Source of the DNA: Candidatus Sulfopaludibacter sp. SbA3
Lineage (GTDB): Bacteria > Acidobacteriota > Vicinamibacteria > Vicinamibacterales > UBA2999
Length of the DNA: 8,158 nt
Assembly (NCBI GenBank): GCA_945866285.1
Contig: CAMBHC010000104.1
Location: 1-8,158, forward strand
Reading direction: 5' to 3'
The notes below the pieces were generated by a model. That model ran no database searches, was not told where the DNA came from, and worked only from the letters and a program-made list of their open reading frames with translations. Numbering within the stretch: the first letter of the stretch is position 1; each line of letters begins with the position of its first letter. Positions 1-6,866 of this stretch are shown piece after piece. A program made the translations under genes and the position numbers.

Positions 1-1
1 G

Positions 2-910
2 GCCGAGCAGCAGTGGCAGGCGACCCGCCGCAGCGTGCAGTGCCAGAGCTGTCGCGCGGTGATGGTCTACGAAGCCGAGCGCGTCGGACAGAACTGCGAG
101 TTCTGCGGCTCGCCGGCGCTGGTGGCCTACGACGAAATCAAGTCGCCGATTCGCCCCGAGGGCGTGCTGCCGTTCCGCATCGATCGCAGCCGCGTCCGCG
201 ACGACATTCGCCGCTGGTGGCGCAGCAAGTGGTTTGCGCCCAGCCGCCTGGCGCGCGCGGCCCTCGTGGATACTGTCCGCAGCATCTACATTCCGTACTG
301 GACCTTTGACGCGCATGCCCGCTGTCCCTGGGAGGCCGAGGCGGGGCACTACTGCTACGTCAACGTCGAGGGGCGCGACAGCCAGGGCCGGGCCATCATT
401 CGGAAAGAGCGCCGCATCCGGTGGGAACCCGCCGCCGGTGTCGTCGAGCACGTCTTCGACGATGAGCCCGTGCCAGGGACGAAAGGGCTGCCGCTCGAAT
501 TGCTGCGACAGGTCGAGCCGTTTCCGACGCCGGAACTGGTGCCGTACGACACGGCTTTCCTGTCGGGACATGTCGTCGAGCACTACCAGGTGGTGCTGAC
601 CGAGGCGTCGACTCAATCGCAACAACAGATGCACCAGGCGCTGGAGCAGCTGTGCGCGCGGCAGGTGCCGGGCGACACCTACCAGAACCTGGTGATCCAC
701 CCCGCGTTCTCGGGGCAGACGTTCAAGCACATCCTGGTGCCGGTCTGGCTGCTGACCTACCTGTTTGGCGCCAAGTCGTTCCAGGTGCTGGTGAACGGAT
801 CCACGGGGCGCATCGCCGGCAAGTATCCGCTGAGCGGCTGGAAGATCTTCTTCGTGGTCGTGATCGTGATGAGCATCCTGCTGATCCTCTCACTCGCGAC
901 CGAGAGTTGA
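2..910 (+). CDS. Zinc-ribbon membrane protein, 5'-truncated by the window edge
   Basis: The reading frame is open to the left edge (first visible residues A-E-Q-Q-W), so the true start lies outside; the GTG at 35 is only an internal codon. Two Cys pairs (CQSC at 41-52 and CEFC at 95-106), separated by 14 residues, form a TFIIB-type zinc ribbon. Family members usually have another ribbon further upstream, which would be off-window. The middle contains the family-like stretch D-T-V-(R)-S-I-Y-I-P-Y-W-T-F-D. The C-terminal part has a V-P-V-W-L-L-T-Y segment, a V-N-G-S-T-G motif and one strongly hydrophobic segment (about 843-898) ending a few residues before the stop, so the protein is probably membrane-anchored by its C-terminus. 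Such proteins are often annotated as zinc-ribbon or, misleadingly, 'primosomal protein N'-like'. Relatives in some bacteria sit beside SPFH/PspA membrane-stress genes, but that neighbourhood cannot be checked here. Biochemical function is unknown. Confidence 0.8.
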   Translation, partial: AEQQWQATRRSVQCQSCRAVMVYEAERVGQNCEFCGSPALVAYDEIKSPIRPEGVLPFRIDRSRVRDDIRRWWRSKWFAPSRLARAALVDTVRSIYIPYWTFDAHARCPWEAEAGHYCYVNVEGRDSQGRAIIRKERRIRWEPAAGVVEHVFDDEPVPGTKGLPLELLRQVEPFPTPELVPYDTAFLSGHVVEHYQVVLTEASTQSQQQMHQALEQLCARQVPGDTYQNLVIHPAFSGQTFKHILVPVWLLTYLFGAKSFQVLVNGSTGRIAGKYPLSGWKIFFVVVIVMSILLILSLATES

Positions 911-936
911 GCCTCGTCTTGTTCCCGTTCCATAAT
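907..936 (+). promoter_or_regulatory. Candidate sigma70-type promoter for the PQQ dehydrogenase
   Basis: TTGAGC at 907-912 (4 of 6 matches to TTGACA) and CATAAT at 931-936 (5 of 6 to TATAAT) are 18 bases apart. Transcription would start about 942-945, directly before the ATG at 946. No Shine-Dalgarno sequence precedes that ATG, so the message would be nearly leaderless. The -35 hexamer overlaps the stop codon of the upstream gene. The match is by eye and chance matches of this quality occur. Confidence 0.4.
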
Positions 937-945
937 GCCTACGCC

Positions 946-2139
946 ATGACCCGAACCACTGTTGCTGTCACTGTTGTCCTCGCTGCCGCGCTTGGCATTG
1001 GTCTCACCGCCCAGCAGGGTCGCAAGCCCGTGAACTGGAAAGAGCTGCCGGCGCCGTTTGCCACCGAATCGGTGCGCAACAACCCGACCGTCGTGCCGAA
1101 GCCCGATGGCGCCACGCTCAACGTGCCCGCCGGGTTCGTGGTCGAGGAATTCATGGCGTTCACCACCGAGCGGCCGCGCTTCATGATGCTCGGCCCGGGT
1201 AACGAGATCCTGCTCTCGGATACCTCCACGCAGGGCTCGGTGTTCGTGATCAAGGACGGCGTGCGCACGCCGATCATCGAGAAGCTCGATCGCCCCTACG
1301 GCCTGGCGCTCAAGGGCGACCAGCTGTACGTGGCCGAGCCGGCCTCGGTGAAGGTCTACACCTACGACGCCAAGGCGATGAAGGTGACCGGCGCCGGCAA
1401 GGAAATCATCTCGCTCGCCGGCATGGGCACCGGCCACAACACGCGAACGCTCGCGTTCAATCGCGACGGTTCGAAGCTGTATCTCACGGTCGGTTCGCAA
1501 TCCAACATCGACCTGAACGAACCGCCGATGCGCGCGGCCGTGCATCGCTTCAATCCTGACGGCACCGGCCACGAGACCATCGCCACCGGCCTGCGCAACC
1601 CCGTCGGCATGCGCTTCTATCCGGGCACCGACGATCTGTGGGTCTCGGTGCACGAGCGCGATGCGCTGGGCGACGACCTGGTGCCCGACTACGTGACCAG
1701 GATCGAGCCGGGCGGCTTTTACGGCTGGCCGATTGCGTACCTCGGACCCAATGCCGAGCCGCGTCACAAGGACGTCGACATAGCCAAGGTCAAGAGCACG
1801 CTCTACCCGGACGTGCTGCTCGGCAGCCACGTCGGGCCGCTCGACCTGCTCTTCTACACCGGCACGCAGTTTCCGGCGAAGTATCGCGGCGGCATGTTCG
1901 TGGCCCTGCACGGCTCGTGGAACCGCGCGCAGCGCCAGGGTTACAAGATCGCGTTCATCCCGTTCAAGAACGGCATGGCCACCGCCGGCCCCGAAGACTT
2001 CCTCGGTGGCTGGATGCTGGCGCCCGACAAGAAGGAAGTGTGGGGACGTCCGGTCGGCCTGCTGCAGATGCCCGACGGCTCACTGCTCGTGACCGACGAT
2101 GGCGGCAAGAAAATCTGGCGCGTTGCTTACAAGGGATAA
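946..2139 (+). CDS. Secreted PQQ-dependent sugar (glucose/sorbosone-type) dehydrogenase
   Basis: The product is 397 residues. It starts with a Sec signal peptide (hydrophobic residues about 5-21, likely cleavage after T-A near residue 22), so it acts in the periplasm. The rest reads as a six-bladed beta-propeller of the glucose/sorbosone dehydrogenase family (GSDH). Family landmarks are G-H-N-T-R around His164 (probable counterpart of the catalytic His of soluble glucose dehydrogenase), G-L-R-N-P-V-G at 215-221, H-E-R-D-x-L-G-D-D at 236-244, G-G-F-Y-G-W-P at 256-262, S-H-V-G-P-L-D at 294-300, H-G-S-W-N-R at 322-327 and G-R-P-V-G at 367-371. Such enzymes oxidise sugars or aldoses with PQQ and pass electrons to carriers such as cytochrome c; the substrate here is unknown. 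The frame continues upstream to 652, but that part overlaps the preceding gene and lacks family similarity, so ATG 946 directly before the signal peptide is preferred. The downstream hydrolase begins nine bases after the stop. Confidence 0.9.
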   Translation: MTRTTVAVTVVLAAALGIGLTAQQGRKPVNWKELPAPFATESVRNNPTVVPKPDGATLNVPAGFVVEEFMAFTTERPRFMMLGPGNEILLSDTSTQGSVFVIKDGVRTPIIEKLDRPYGLALKGDQLYVAEPASVKVYTYDAKAMKVTGAGKEIISLAGMGTGHNTRTLAFNRDGSKLYLTVGSQSNIDLNEPPMRAAVHRFNPDGTGHETIATGLRNPVGMRFYPGTDDLWVSVHERDALGDDLVPDYVTRIEPGGFYGWPIAYLGPNAEPRHKDVDIAKVKSTLYPDVLLGSHVGPLDLLFYTGTQFPAKYRGGMFVALHGSWNRAQRQGYKIAFIPFKNGMATAGPEDFLGGWMLAPDKKEVWGRPVGLLQMPDGSLLVTDDGGKKIWRVAYKG

Positions 2140-2148
2140 CGGTCCTCG

Positions 2149-2691
2149 TTGAAGGCGATTCTGATCCACGGCAACGGTGGTTGTACTGCTGCTGATCACT
2201 GGCTGCCGTGGCTCGAGCGGGAGATCACCGAGCTTGGCGTGGATGTGATCAACCACACGTTTCCCGACAACGTGAAGGCGCGCGCCTCGGTGTGGCTGCC
2301 GTACCTTGAGTCCCTTGATGCCGACGAGGAGACGATCCTTGTCGGCCATTCGTCCGGCGCCGTCGCCGCCATGCGCTATGCCGAGACGCACCCGCTGCTG
2401 GGATCGGTGCTCGTGAGCGTGTGCCATTCCGATCTCGGTGATGCCTTCGAAGCCGCGAGCGGCTATTACCGCGAACCGTGGCAGTGGCAGCGCATCCGCG
2501 AGAACCAGCAGTGGGTCGGGATCTTCCATTCGACGGACGACCCGCTGATCCCTATCGCCGAGGCCCGGCACGTGGCCGCGCAGTTGAAGGGGAGTTACTT
2601 CGAGTTCGCGAATCGCGGACACTTCAACCAGTCCCACGAGTTCCCCGAGGCGCTCGACTTCATCCGCAGGAAGCTCCTGACGACAGGCTGA
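2149..2691 (+). CDS. RBBP9/YdeN-family serine hydrolase (small alpha/beta hydrolase)
   Basis: The product is 180 residues, the usual size for this family, and has no signal peptide, so it is cytosolic. It opens with beta-strand A-I-L-I-H-G-N-G-G. The nucleophile elbow is G-H-S-S-G at 66-70 (Ser68), the acid is probably Asp131 in S-T-D-D-P-L-I-P, and the base is His158 in N-R-G-H-F-N. The triad is therefore complete. The family contains small esterases/serine hydrolases; the natural substrate is unknown. The start is a TTG at 2149: it gives exactly the expected N-terminus and no ATG or GTG lies close by in frame. The only purine-rich stretch (AAGGGA, 2131-2136) is 12 bases away, longer than ideal, so translation may depend on coupling to the dehydrogenase ending at 2139. 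The gene converges with the barrel gene on the other strand, with three bases between stop codons and no terminator visible. Confidence 0.88.
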   Translation: MKAILIHGNGGCTAADHWLPWLEREITELGVDVINHTFPDNVKARASVWLPYLESLDADEETILVGHSSGAVAAMRYAETHPLLGSVLVSVCHSDLGDAFEAASGYYREPWQWQRIRENQQWVGIFHSTDDPLIPIAEARHVAAQLKGSYFEFANRGHFNQSHEFPEALDFIRRKLLTTG

Positions 2692-2694
2692 GCG

Positions 2695-3849
2695 CTACTT
2701 GACCTTTGTCGCAAACACGATCGACCCCAGCACCTGGTCGTCCCAGAAGCTGACGACATAGCCCTTGCGCGTCATGTAGCTGCCACGCAGCGTGATCGCC
2801 GGCGTGACGCGGAACCCCACGGTCGTCTCGAGCCGGCGGTAGGTCTCGTCTCGCTCGGCCAGGCCGGGCTGGCTCGTCCACATGGTGTGCTGGTCGTCGT
2901 ACCTGGCGGCCGTGAACCACCGCGGACCAAGGGTCTGCGTCGCCTCGATCCACCCACCATCCGCGCGCGCCGTGTCGCTGGCCATCTCGCGCCAGGTCCA
3001 CAGGTATTCACCGGCGATGCGGGTGTGGCCGAACGACCAGTCACTTTCCACCTGCACGATCGACGCGCTGCGGTCGCCAGCGGACGGGTCGTGCACTTCG
3101 CGTGCGGCGGCGAAAGACCCGGTGGCCACGGACGCACCGAGGCGCAGGCCGATCGCCGGCGTGATGCCGCCGCCCGCGACCAGGTTGACCATTCGCGGCG
3201 GCTTGTTGTCGCCGAAGAATGGCCGGCCACGAATTGGTGAGCTGTCGGTGACGGCCGCGCGTGCGTCCCACTTCTGCGCCGAGGCCGTCACCTGCGTGCC
3301 GAACGGATACGACGCCGCAATCAGGAACGTCGTCGGTGTGCCCGTCTCGAACCGCGCGACCGGCAGGTACAGGGTCGAGTGCTGCGACACGACCGGATTG
3401 CGGTTGGGCCGGTTCTCGAGGATGGCCAGGCCGATCGGCGACACGAACTGGCCGACGTCAACGCGCACGCCGACCGCGCCCGGCCGTTCGTAGCGCACAG
3501 CCAACTCGTACATCTGCGTTTGCCAGGCACCATCGAACGATCGTCGCAGGACCACGGGGCGTGCCCGAAGGCTCCAGCCGTCAGCCAACTGCACGGCCGC
3601 GAAGAGATCGAACCAGGCGGTGGACTTCCGGGTGACCTGCGATCCCGCATCGCCATCAACGGCGACGACCGTATCGAGGGCCAGACGCGCGGTGCGCCCA
3701 AGTGACGCCGACGGCGCCGTTGTCTCTGGCACGGATTGGCCGAACACCGGAGTCGAGGCCATCAGGCAGGTTGCCGCGGCCAGCAGGCAAGCCAGGCGGT
3801 GCAAGCCTGTGGAGCGCGGCGCCCACGCGACCAATCGTGGCGCGCTCAC
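2695..3849 (-). CDS. Putative outer-membrane beta-barrel (porin-like) protein
   Basis: The product is 384 residues. The N-terminus has a signal peptide (hydrophobic about residues 15-36, likely cleavage V-F-G|Q-S near 37). The mature part consists of alternating polar/hydrophobic strands rich in Tyr, Trp, Phe and Arg, with short turns, typical of a beta-barrel. Examples are W-S-L-R-A-R-P-V-V-L-R-R, Y-E-L-A-V-R-Y-E-R, I-G-L-R-L-G-A-S-V-A-T-G and A-I-T-L-R-G-S-Y-M-T-R. The segment V-G-Q-F-V-S-P-I-G at 132-140 resembles the early strand of substrate-selective porins. It ends in V-F-A-T-K-V-K rather than with the usual C-terminal aromatic residue. The GTG start at 3849 overlaps the TGA of the upstream cupredoxin gene by four bases (GTGA), which fixes the start and implies translational coupling. 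The frame continues further upstream, but that part is out of frame with the clearly coding cupredoxin gene. I cannot assign a substrate. Confidence 0.75.
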   Translation of the reverse strand: MSAPRLVAWAPRSTGLHRLACLLAAATCLMASTPVFGQSVPETTAPSASLGRTARLALDTVVAVDGDAGSQVTRKSTAWFDLFAAVQLADGWSLRARPVVLRRSFDGAWQTQMYELAVRYERPGAVGVRVDVGQFVSPIGLAILENRPNRNPVVSQHSTLYLPVARFETGTPTTFLIAASYPFGTQVTASAQKWDARAAVTDSSPIRGRPFFGDNKPPRMVNLVAGGGITPAIGLRLGASVATGSFAAAREVHDPSAGDRSASIVQVESDWSFGHTRIAGEYLWTWREMASDTARADGGWIEATQTLGPRWFTAARYDDQHTMWTSQPGLAERDETYRRLETTVGFRVTPAITLRGSYMTRKGYVVSFWDDQVLGSIVFATKVK

Positions 3850-4586
3850 GGCGCGGGCTCCAGTACCGGCAAGGTCACGGTCAAGGTCGTCGCGGCGCCC
3901 GCGCGAATGGTGACGCGATCGCGGCGTTCGCCGATGCGTTCGTGCCACGCGACGACCGTGTGCTCGCCGGGTGGCACGCCCGCGATCACAAACGTGCCGT
4001 CGCTGTTGGGAATCGTGAACCACGGGTGATCGAACACGCGCGCTACCGCGCTCATGTGCGAGTGAATCTCGCAGTACACCTTGATCGTGCCGGGCCGCTT
4101 GAACACGCGCGAGCGAGACGAGCCCGGCGGGAAGCGGCCCAGGTCGAAGGTGGCCGGCCGCGAGAGTGAGAACACGTTGTGGAAAAAAGGGTCCTGGTTC
4201 GGGAACGCCACCTCGGAGCCGGCCGAGACGGCTACCACGTGCGGGACAAACTGCTCGTCCTTCTGGACAATCGAGGCCGGGGTTGGCTTCAACGTGGCAG
4301 GTGTCGGCAGGCCTTCGACGTAGACGATGACAGTGCGGGCTTCGGCTTGGGGGGTGGCTTTGGGACCGACCGAGCGCCGGCTGTAGGCGCTGGCCGTGGA
4401 CGGTGCCTTGGCCGCGGTCAGGCGGACGATGCCAACAAGCCGGCCGGTGGCGGCCTCCTGTGCCGCGGCAGGGGCCCACGCGGCCGCGATCACCGCTAGT
4501 GCGGCCCCGACCACGAGCAGCAATGCACGGCCGCCCAGCCAGAAGGGCGGCCAGCCTGGCGGACACATGGTGTGACGCATGGTCAT
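3846..4586 (-). CDS. Exported cupredoxin-domain protein ('methylamine utilization protein'-like)
   Basis: With the ATG at 4586 the product is 246 residues. A long hydrophobic stretch (about 22-43) ends in A-A-A|Q-E, a good signal-peptidase site. The core is a plastocyanin-like fold. After Q-K-D-E-Q-F-V-P-H-V it has A-F-P-N-Q-D-P-F-F-H-N-V-F-S (His136) and then C-E-I-H-S-H-M (Cys172, His175, Met178), the four ligands expected for a type 1 copper site. An F-D-L-G-R-F-P-P-G-S loop lies between them. The C-terminal D-G-T-F-V-I-A-G-V-P-P-G-E-H-T-V-V-A-W-H segment resembles carboxypeptidase-regulatory-like beta-sandwich domains. Homologues are often named methylamine utilization proteins, but no methylamine gene is present here. 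A copper-binding electron carrier or sensor in the periplasm is a fair inference. A GTG at 4601 with AGG five bases upstream and an ATG at 4580 are alternative starts. The barrel gene follows with a 4-base overlap. Confidence 0.85.
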   Translation of the reverse strand: MTMRHTMCPPGWPPFWLGGRALLLVVGAALAVIAAAWAPAAAQEAATGRLVGIVRLTAAKAPSTASAYSRRSVGPKATPQAEARTVIVYVEGLPTPATLKPTPASIVQKDEQFVPHVVAVSAGSEVAFPNQDPFFHNVFSLSRPATFDLGRFPPGSSRSRVFKRPGTIKVYCEIHSHMSAVARVFDHPWFTIPNSDGTFVIAGVPPGEHTVVAWHERIGERRDRVTIRAGAATTLTVTLPVLEPAP

Positions 4587-4628
4587 TCGGTGAGGGCGCA
4601 CGCGAACCTGAATTCTACGTCTAGGATT

Positions 4629-4667
4629 GGTGCCAAGGTGCCAAGGGTGCCAAGGTGCCAGAGTGCC
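4629..4667. repeat. GGTGCCAA short direct repeats in the divergent intergenic region
   Basis: Units are GGTGCCAA at 4629-4636 and 4637-4644, GGGTGCCAA at 4645-4653, GGTGCCA at 4654-4660 and a decayed GAGTGCC at 4661-4667. They are contiguous and lie between the divergent cupredoxin (start about 4586) and HD hydrolase (start 4700) genes. On the - strand each unit reads TTGGCA, like a -35 hexamer. A TAGAAT at 4617-4612 could be a -10 for the cupredoxin gene, but the spacings (13 or 21 bases) are not ideal. The array may be a regulatory site or a simple dispersed genomic repeat. Confidence 0.7.
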
Positions 4668-4699
4668 GAGGGAAGGCGCCCTACGGTAGGCTATGCGAC

Positions 4700-5272
4700 G
4701 TGACTCGCTTCGAATCCGCGTTGGTCTACGCCAACCAGGTCCACCACGGGCAACTCCGCAAGGGCACCGGCATTCCGTACATGGCCCACATCCTGGGCGT
4801 GGTCGCCATCGCGATGGAGTACGGCGCCGACGAAGACCAGGCCATTGGCGCGTTGCTGCATGACGCGGCGGAGGATGGCGGGGGCGAGGCGCGCCTCGCT
4901 GAGATCCGCGCGCGCTTCGGTGATGCGGTCGGCGACATCGTGTTGGGCTGCAGCGACAGTCTGGCCGAGCACCCCGAAGACAAGGCGCCCTGGCGCGACC
5001 GCAAGGAAAGCTACCTCACCCATGTTGAAAGCGCCAGCGACTCTGTGTGCCTGGTGTCCGCGTCCGACAAACTGCAGAACGTCCGGTCGATCATCCGCGA
5101 CCTGCGGATGCACGGCGACGAGGTGTGGGATCGGTTCCAGGGCAAGCGCGACGGGTCGCTGTGGTACTACGAGGCGGTGGCCGGTGTTCTCGCGCAGAGG
5201 TACCGCGCGCCGCTGACGCGCGACCTGCTGCGCGAGGTGGAGGCGTTGCGCCATTTGGCCGATAATCTTTGA
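4700..5272 (+). CDS. HD-domain phosphohydrolase, SpoT-hydrolase/MESH1-like
   Basis: The product is 190 residues, close to stand-alone small alarmone hydrolases. Landmarks in order are H-H-G-Q-L-R-K-G-T-G-I-P-Y-M-A-H (His30), A-L-L-H-D-A-A-E-D (His54-Asp55, Glu58-Asp59), F-G-D-A-V-G-D-I-V near 73-81, and S-D-K-L-Q-N-V-R-S-I (Asp123). These are the metal-binding His, His-Asp and distal Asp of the HD fold plus the E-D signature of the RelA/SpoT hydrolase subgroup, so Mn-dependent (p)ppGpp 3'-pyrophosphohydrolase activity is likely but not proven. No synthetase or TGS/ACT domains are present. The GTG at 4700 is preferred because family similarity begins there and GGTAGG (4685-4690) lies nine bases upstream. 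The frame extends to 4655, inside the GGTGCCAA repeats, which is unlikely coding. It is cytosolic. The beta-helix gene starts one base after its stop. Confidence 0.87.
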   Translation: MTRFESALVYANQVHHGQLRKGTGIPYMAHILGVVAIAMEYGADEDQAIGALLHDAAEDGGGEARLAEIRARFGDAVGDIVLGCSDSLAEHPEDKAPWRDRKESYLTHVESASDSVCLVSASDKLQNVRSIIRDLRMHGDEVWDRFQGKRDGSLWYYEAVAGVLAQRYRAPLTRDLLREVEALRHLADNL

Positions 5273-5273
5273 C

Positions 5274-6866
5274 GTGAAGTCATTCGTCCGGCGTTTCCTG
5301 ATTGGCGGGTTCGTGCTTTCGGCGCTCCCGGTTCCCTGCGTTGCGCAATCCGAGCCCCGCTACGATGCGGGCAATCCCACCCTCCAGCAGATATGGGTCG
5401 ATCCGGTTCGTGGCAACGACCGAGCGAGCGGACGCAGTGCCGGCGAGGCGGTGCGGACGCTGATTGAAGCGTGGAACCGCATTCCGTCCAATTCCGCGGC
5501 CAGCGCGCTCGCCGGCAGTGGATACGAGATTCGCCTGCAGCCCGGCGAGTATCCGGCGGACACGATTCCCCACTACATGGAAGCGCGTTACGGGTCGGCC
5601 ACGGCGCCGATCGTCTTGCGCGCCGTCAACGGCACCGGCAGTGCGACCCTGCGCACGGGCTTGAACATCGCGCATGTCGCCTATCTCTATGTCGTCGACG
5701 TCGACATCGTCCCGTCGCCTGCGGCCGACGTGTTCCACTGCGAAGACTGCGACCACATCCTGCTGCGCAACGTCACGTTCACCGGCGGCAAACGGCCGGT
5801 GGAGGGCGTTAGGTCGGAGGTCGCGCACGAAACGGTCAAGGTCAACCAGTCGACGCATTTCTATATCGAGGACTCACGCATCAGTGGCGCCGACGACAAC
5901 GCCATCGACTTCGTCGCCGTCCAGAACGGGCACATCGTCCGCAACCGCGTGTCTGGCGCGAACGATTGGTGCGGCTACGTCAAGGGCGGGTCGGCCTCGA
6001 TTCTCGTCGACAGCAACGAGTTTCACGACTGTGGCACCGGCGGCTTCACGGTGGGGCAGGGCACCGGCTTGCAGTTCATGAGCACGCCGTGGCTGCATTA
6101 CGAAGCCTACGACATCCGCGTGGTCAACAACATCGTGCATGACACCGAGGGCGCCGGGCTCGGCGTGAACGGGGGCTACAACGTGCTGGTCGCCTGGAAC
6201 ACGCTCTACCGCGTGGGCACGCGCAGCCACGTGCTGGAAGCCGGCTTCGGCGCCCGGAGTTGCGACGCGGCCGATGTCGCGGCGGAGAGAACCGCGTGCG
6301 AGAGTCGTGTTGCGGCGGGAGCGTGGGGAACCACGATCGTGGATAACGGCGAGAACTTCGTTCGCATCCCCAACAACCACGTGTTCCTGATGAACAACGT
6401 GGTGTCCAATCCGGAAGGCGCCGGCAGCCAGTGGCAGCATTTCCAGATCAACGGGATCTATGAAGGCGGCCCGTCCGGGACCGGTGCGCCGAATTCGAAT
6501 CGCGCCGACAACGACCTGCGCATTGCCGGCAACGTGATTTGGAATGGGCCGCCCGGACATCTGCTGGGCGTTGGCGACGACTCGGGCTGCCCGGCCAGTC
6601 ATGCGACCTGCGGCGAGCCGTACATCGTGGCCAACAATGCGGTGAACACGCGGCCACCTGGCTTTGCCGATCTCGCCGCGGGTAACGTGCGGCCAACCGG
6701 TGCGCTTGCGACTGCGCGCAGTGTGACGGTGCCCGACTTCTCGTACGGCGACCTGCCGTCGCGTCCCCAGGCGCCGGCGGGCGCGACGTCCAATCGCATC
6801 GCGCTCGATCGCTACGGCCGCTCGCGCGGCGCCAACGATCCACCGGGCGCGGCGCTTCCGCAATGA
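5274..6866 (+). CDS. Secreted right-handed parallel beta-helix protein
   Basis: The product is 530 residues. A Sec signal peptide (M-K-S-F-V-R-R, hydrophobic 8-20, cleavage near A24-Q25) sends it out of the cytoplasm; the Cys at 22 is not in a lipobox. I-W-V-D-P-V-R-G-N-D at 40-49 followed by A-V-R-T-L-I-E-A-W is the usual entry to polysaccharide-lyase-like beta-helix domains. About 135-460 contains rung-like repeats with N-x-(V/I/F) turns: L-R-N-V-T-F, I-E-D-S-R-I-S-G, V-R-N-R-V-S-G, V-D-S-N-E-F-H-D, V-V-N-N-I-V-H-D, M-N-N-V-V-S-N and I-A-G-N-V-I-W. The C-terminal L-D-R-Y-G-R-S-R-G-A-N-D-P-P-G-A-A resembles the closing tail of such proteins. A carbohydrate-binding or -cleaving role is an inference; no catalytic residue can be assigned with certainty. 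Eight cysteines in the mature part occur in close pairs. The GTG start at 5274 follows the HD gene stop by one base. Confidence 0.82.
   Translation: MKSFVRRFLIGGFVLSALPVPCVAQSEPRYDAGNPTLQQIWVDPVRGNDRASGRSAGEAVRTLIEAWNRIPSNSAASALAGSGYEIRLQPGEYPADTIPHYMEARYGSATAPIVLRAVNGTGSATLRTGLNIAHVAYLYVVDVDIVPSPAADVFHCEDCDHILLRNVTFTGGKRPVEGVRSEVAHETVKVNQSTHFYIEDSRISGADDNAIDFVAVQNGHIVRNRVSGANDWCGYVKGGSASILVDSNEFHDCGTGGFTVGQGTGLQFMSTPWLHYEAYDIRVVNNIVHDTEGAGLGVNGGYNVLVAWNTLYRVGTRSHVLEAGFGARSCDAADVAAERTACESRVAAGAWGTTIVDNGENFVRIPNNHVFLMNNVVSNPEGAGSQWQHFQINGIYEGGPSGTGAPNSNRADNDLRIAGNVIWNGPPGHLLGVGDDSGCPASHATCGEPYIVANNAVNTRPPGFADLAAGNVRPTGALATARSVTVPDFSYGDLPSRPQAPAGATSNRIALDRYGRSRGANDPPGAALPQ

Noticed and set aside
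652..945. Upstream extension of the PQQ dehydrogenase frame
   Set aside because: It overlaps the end of the zinc-ribbon gene in another frame, and the signal peptide begins at ATG 946.
757..1911. 384-residue open frame on the - strand inside the PQQ dehydrogenase gene
   Set aside because: It is the mirror of a clear GSDH coding frame in GC-rich DNA; the translation is rich in Arg, His and Gly with no recognisable domain.
3850..4566. Upstream extension of the barrel frame to give a 623-residue protein
   Set aside because: The extension is an Arg/Gly-rich shadow of the cupredoxin gene, and the signal peptide directly after the GTG at 3849 marks the real start.
3846..4586. Role in methylamine metabolism
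   Set aside because: The name is inherited from loose annotation; no methylamine dehydrogenase subunits or maturation genes are in the window.
4655..4699. Longer N-terminus for the HD hydrolase
   Set aside because: It begins inside the GGTGCCAA repeats; HD-family similarity starts at the GTG at 4700, which has a ribosome binding site.
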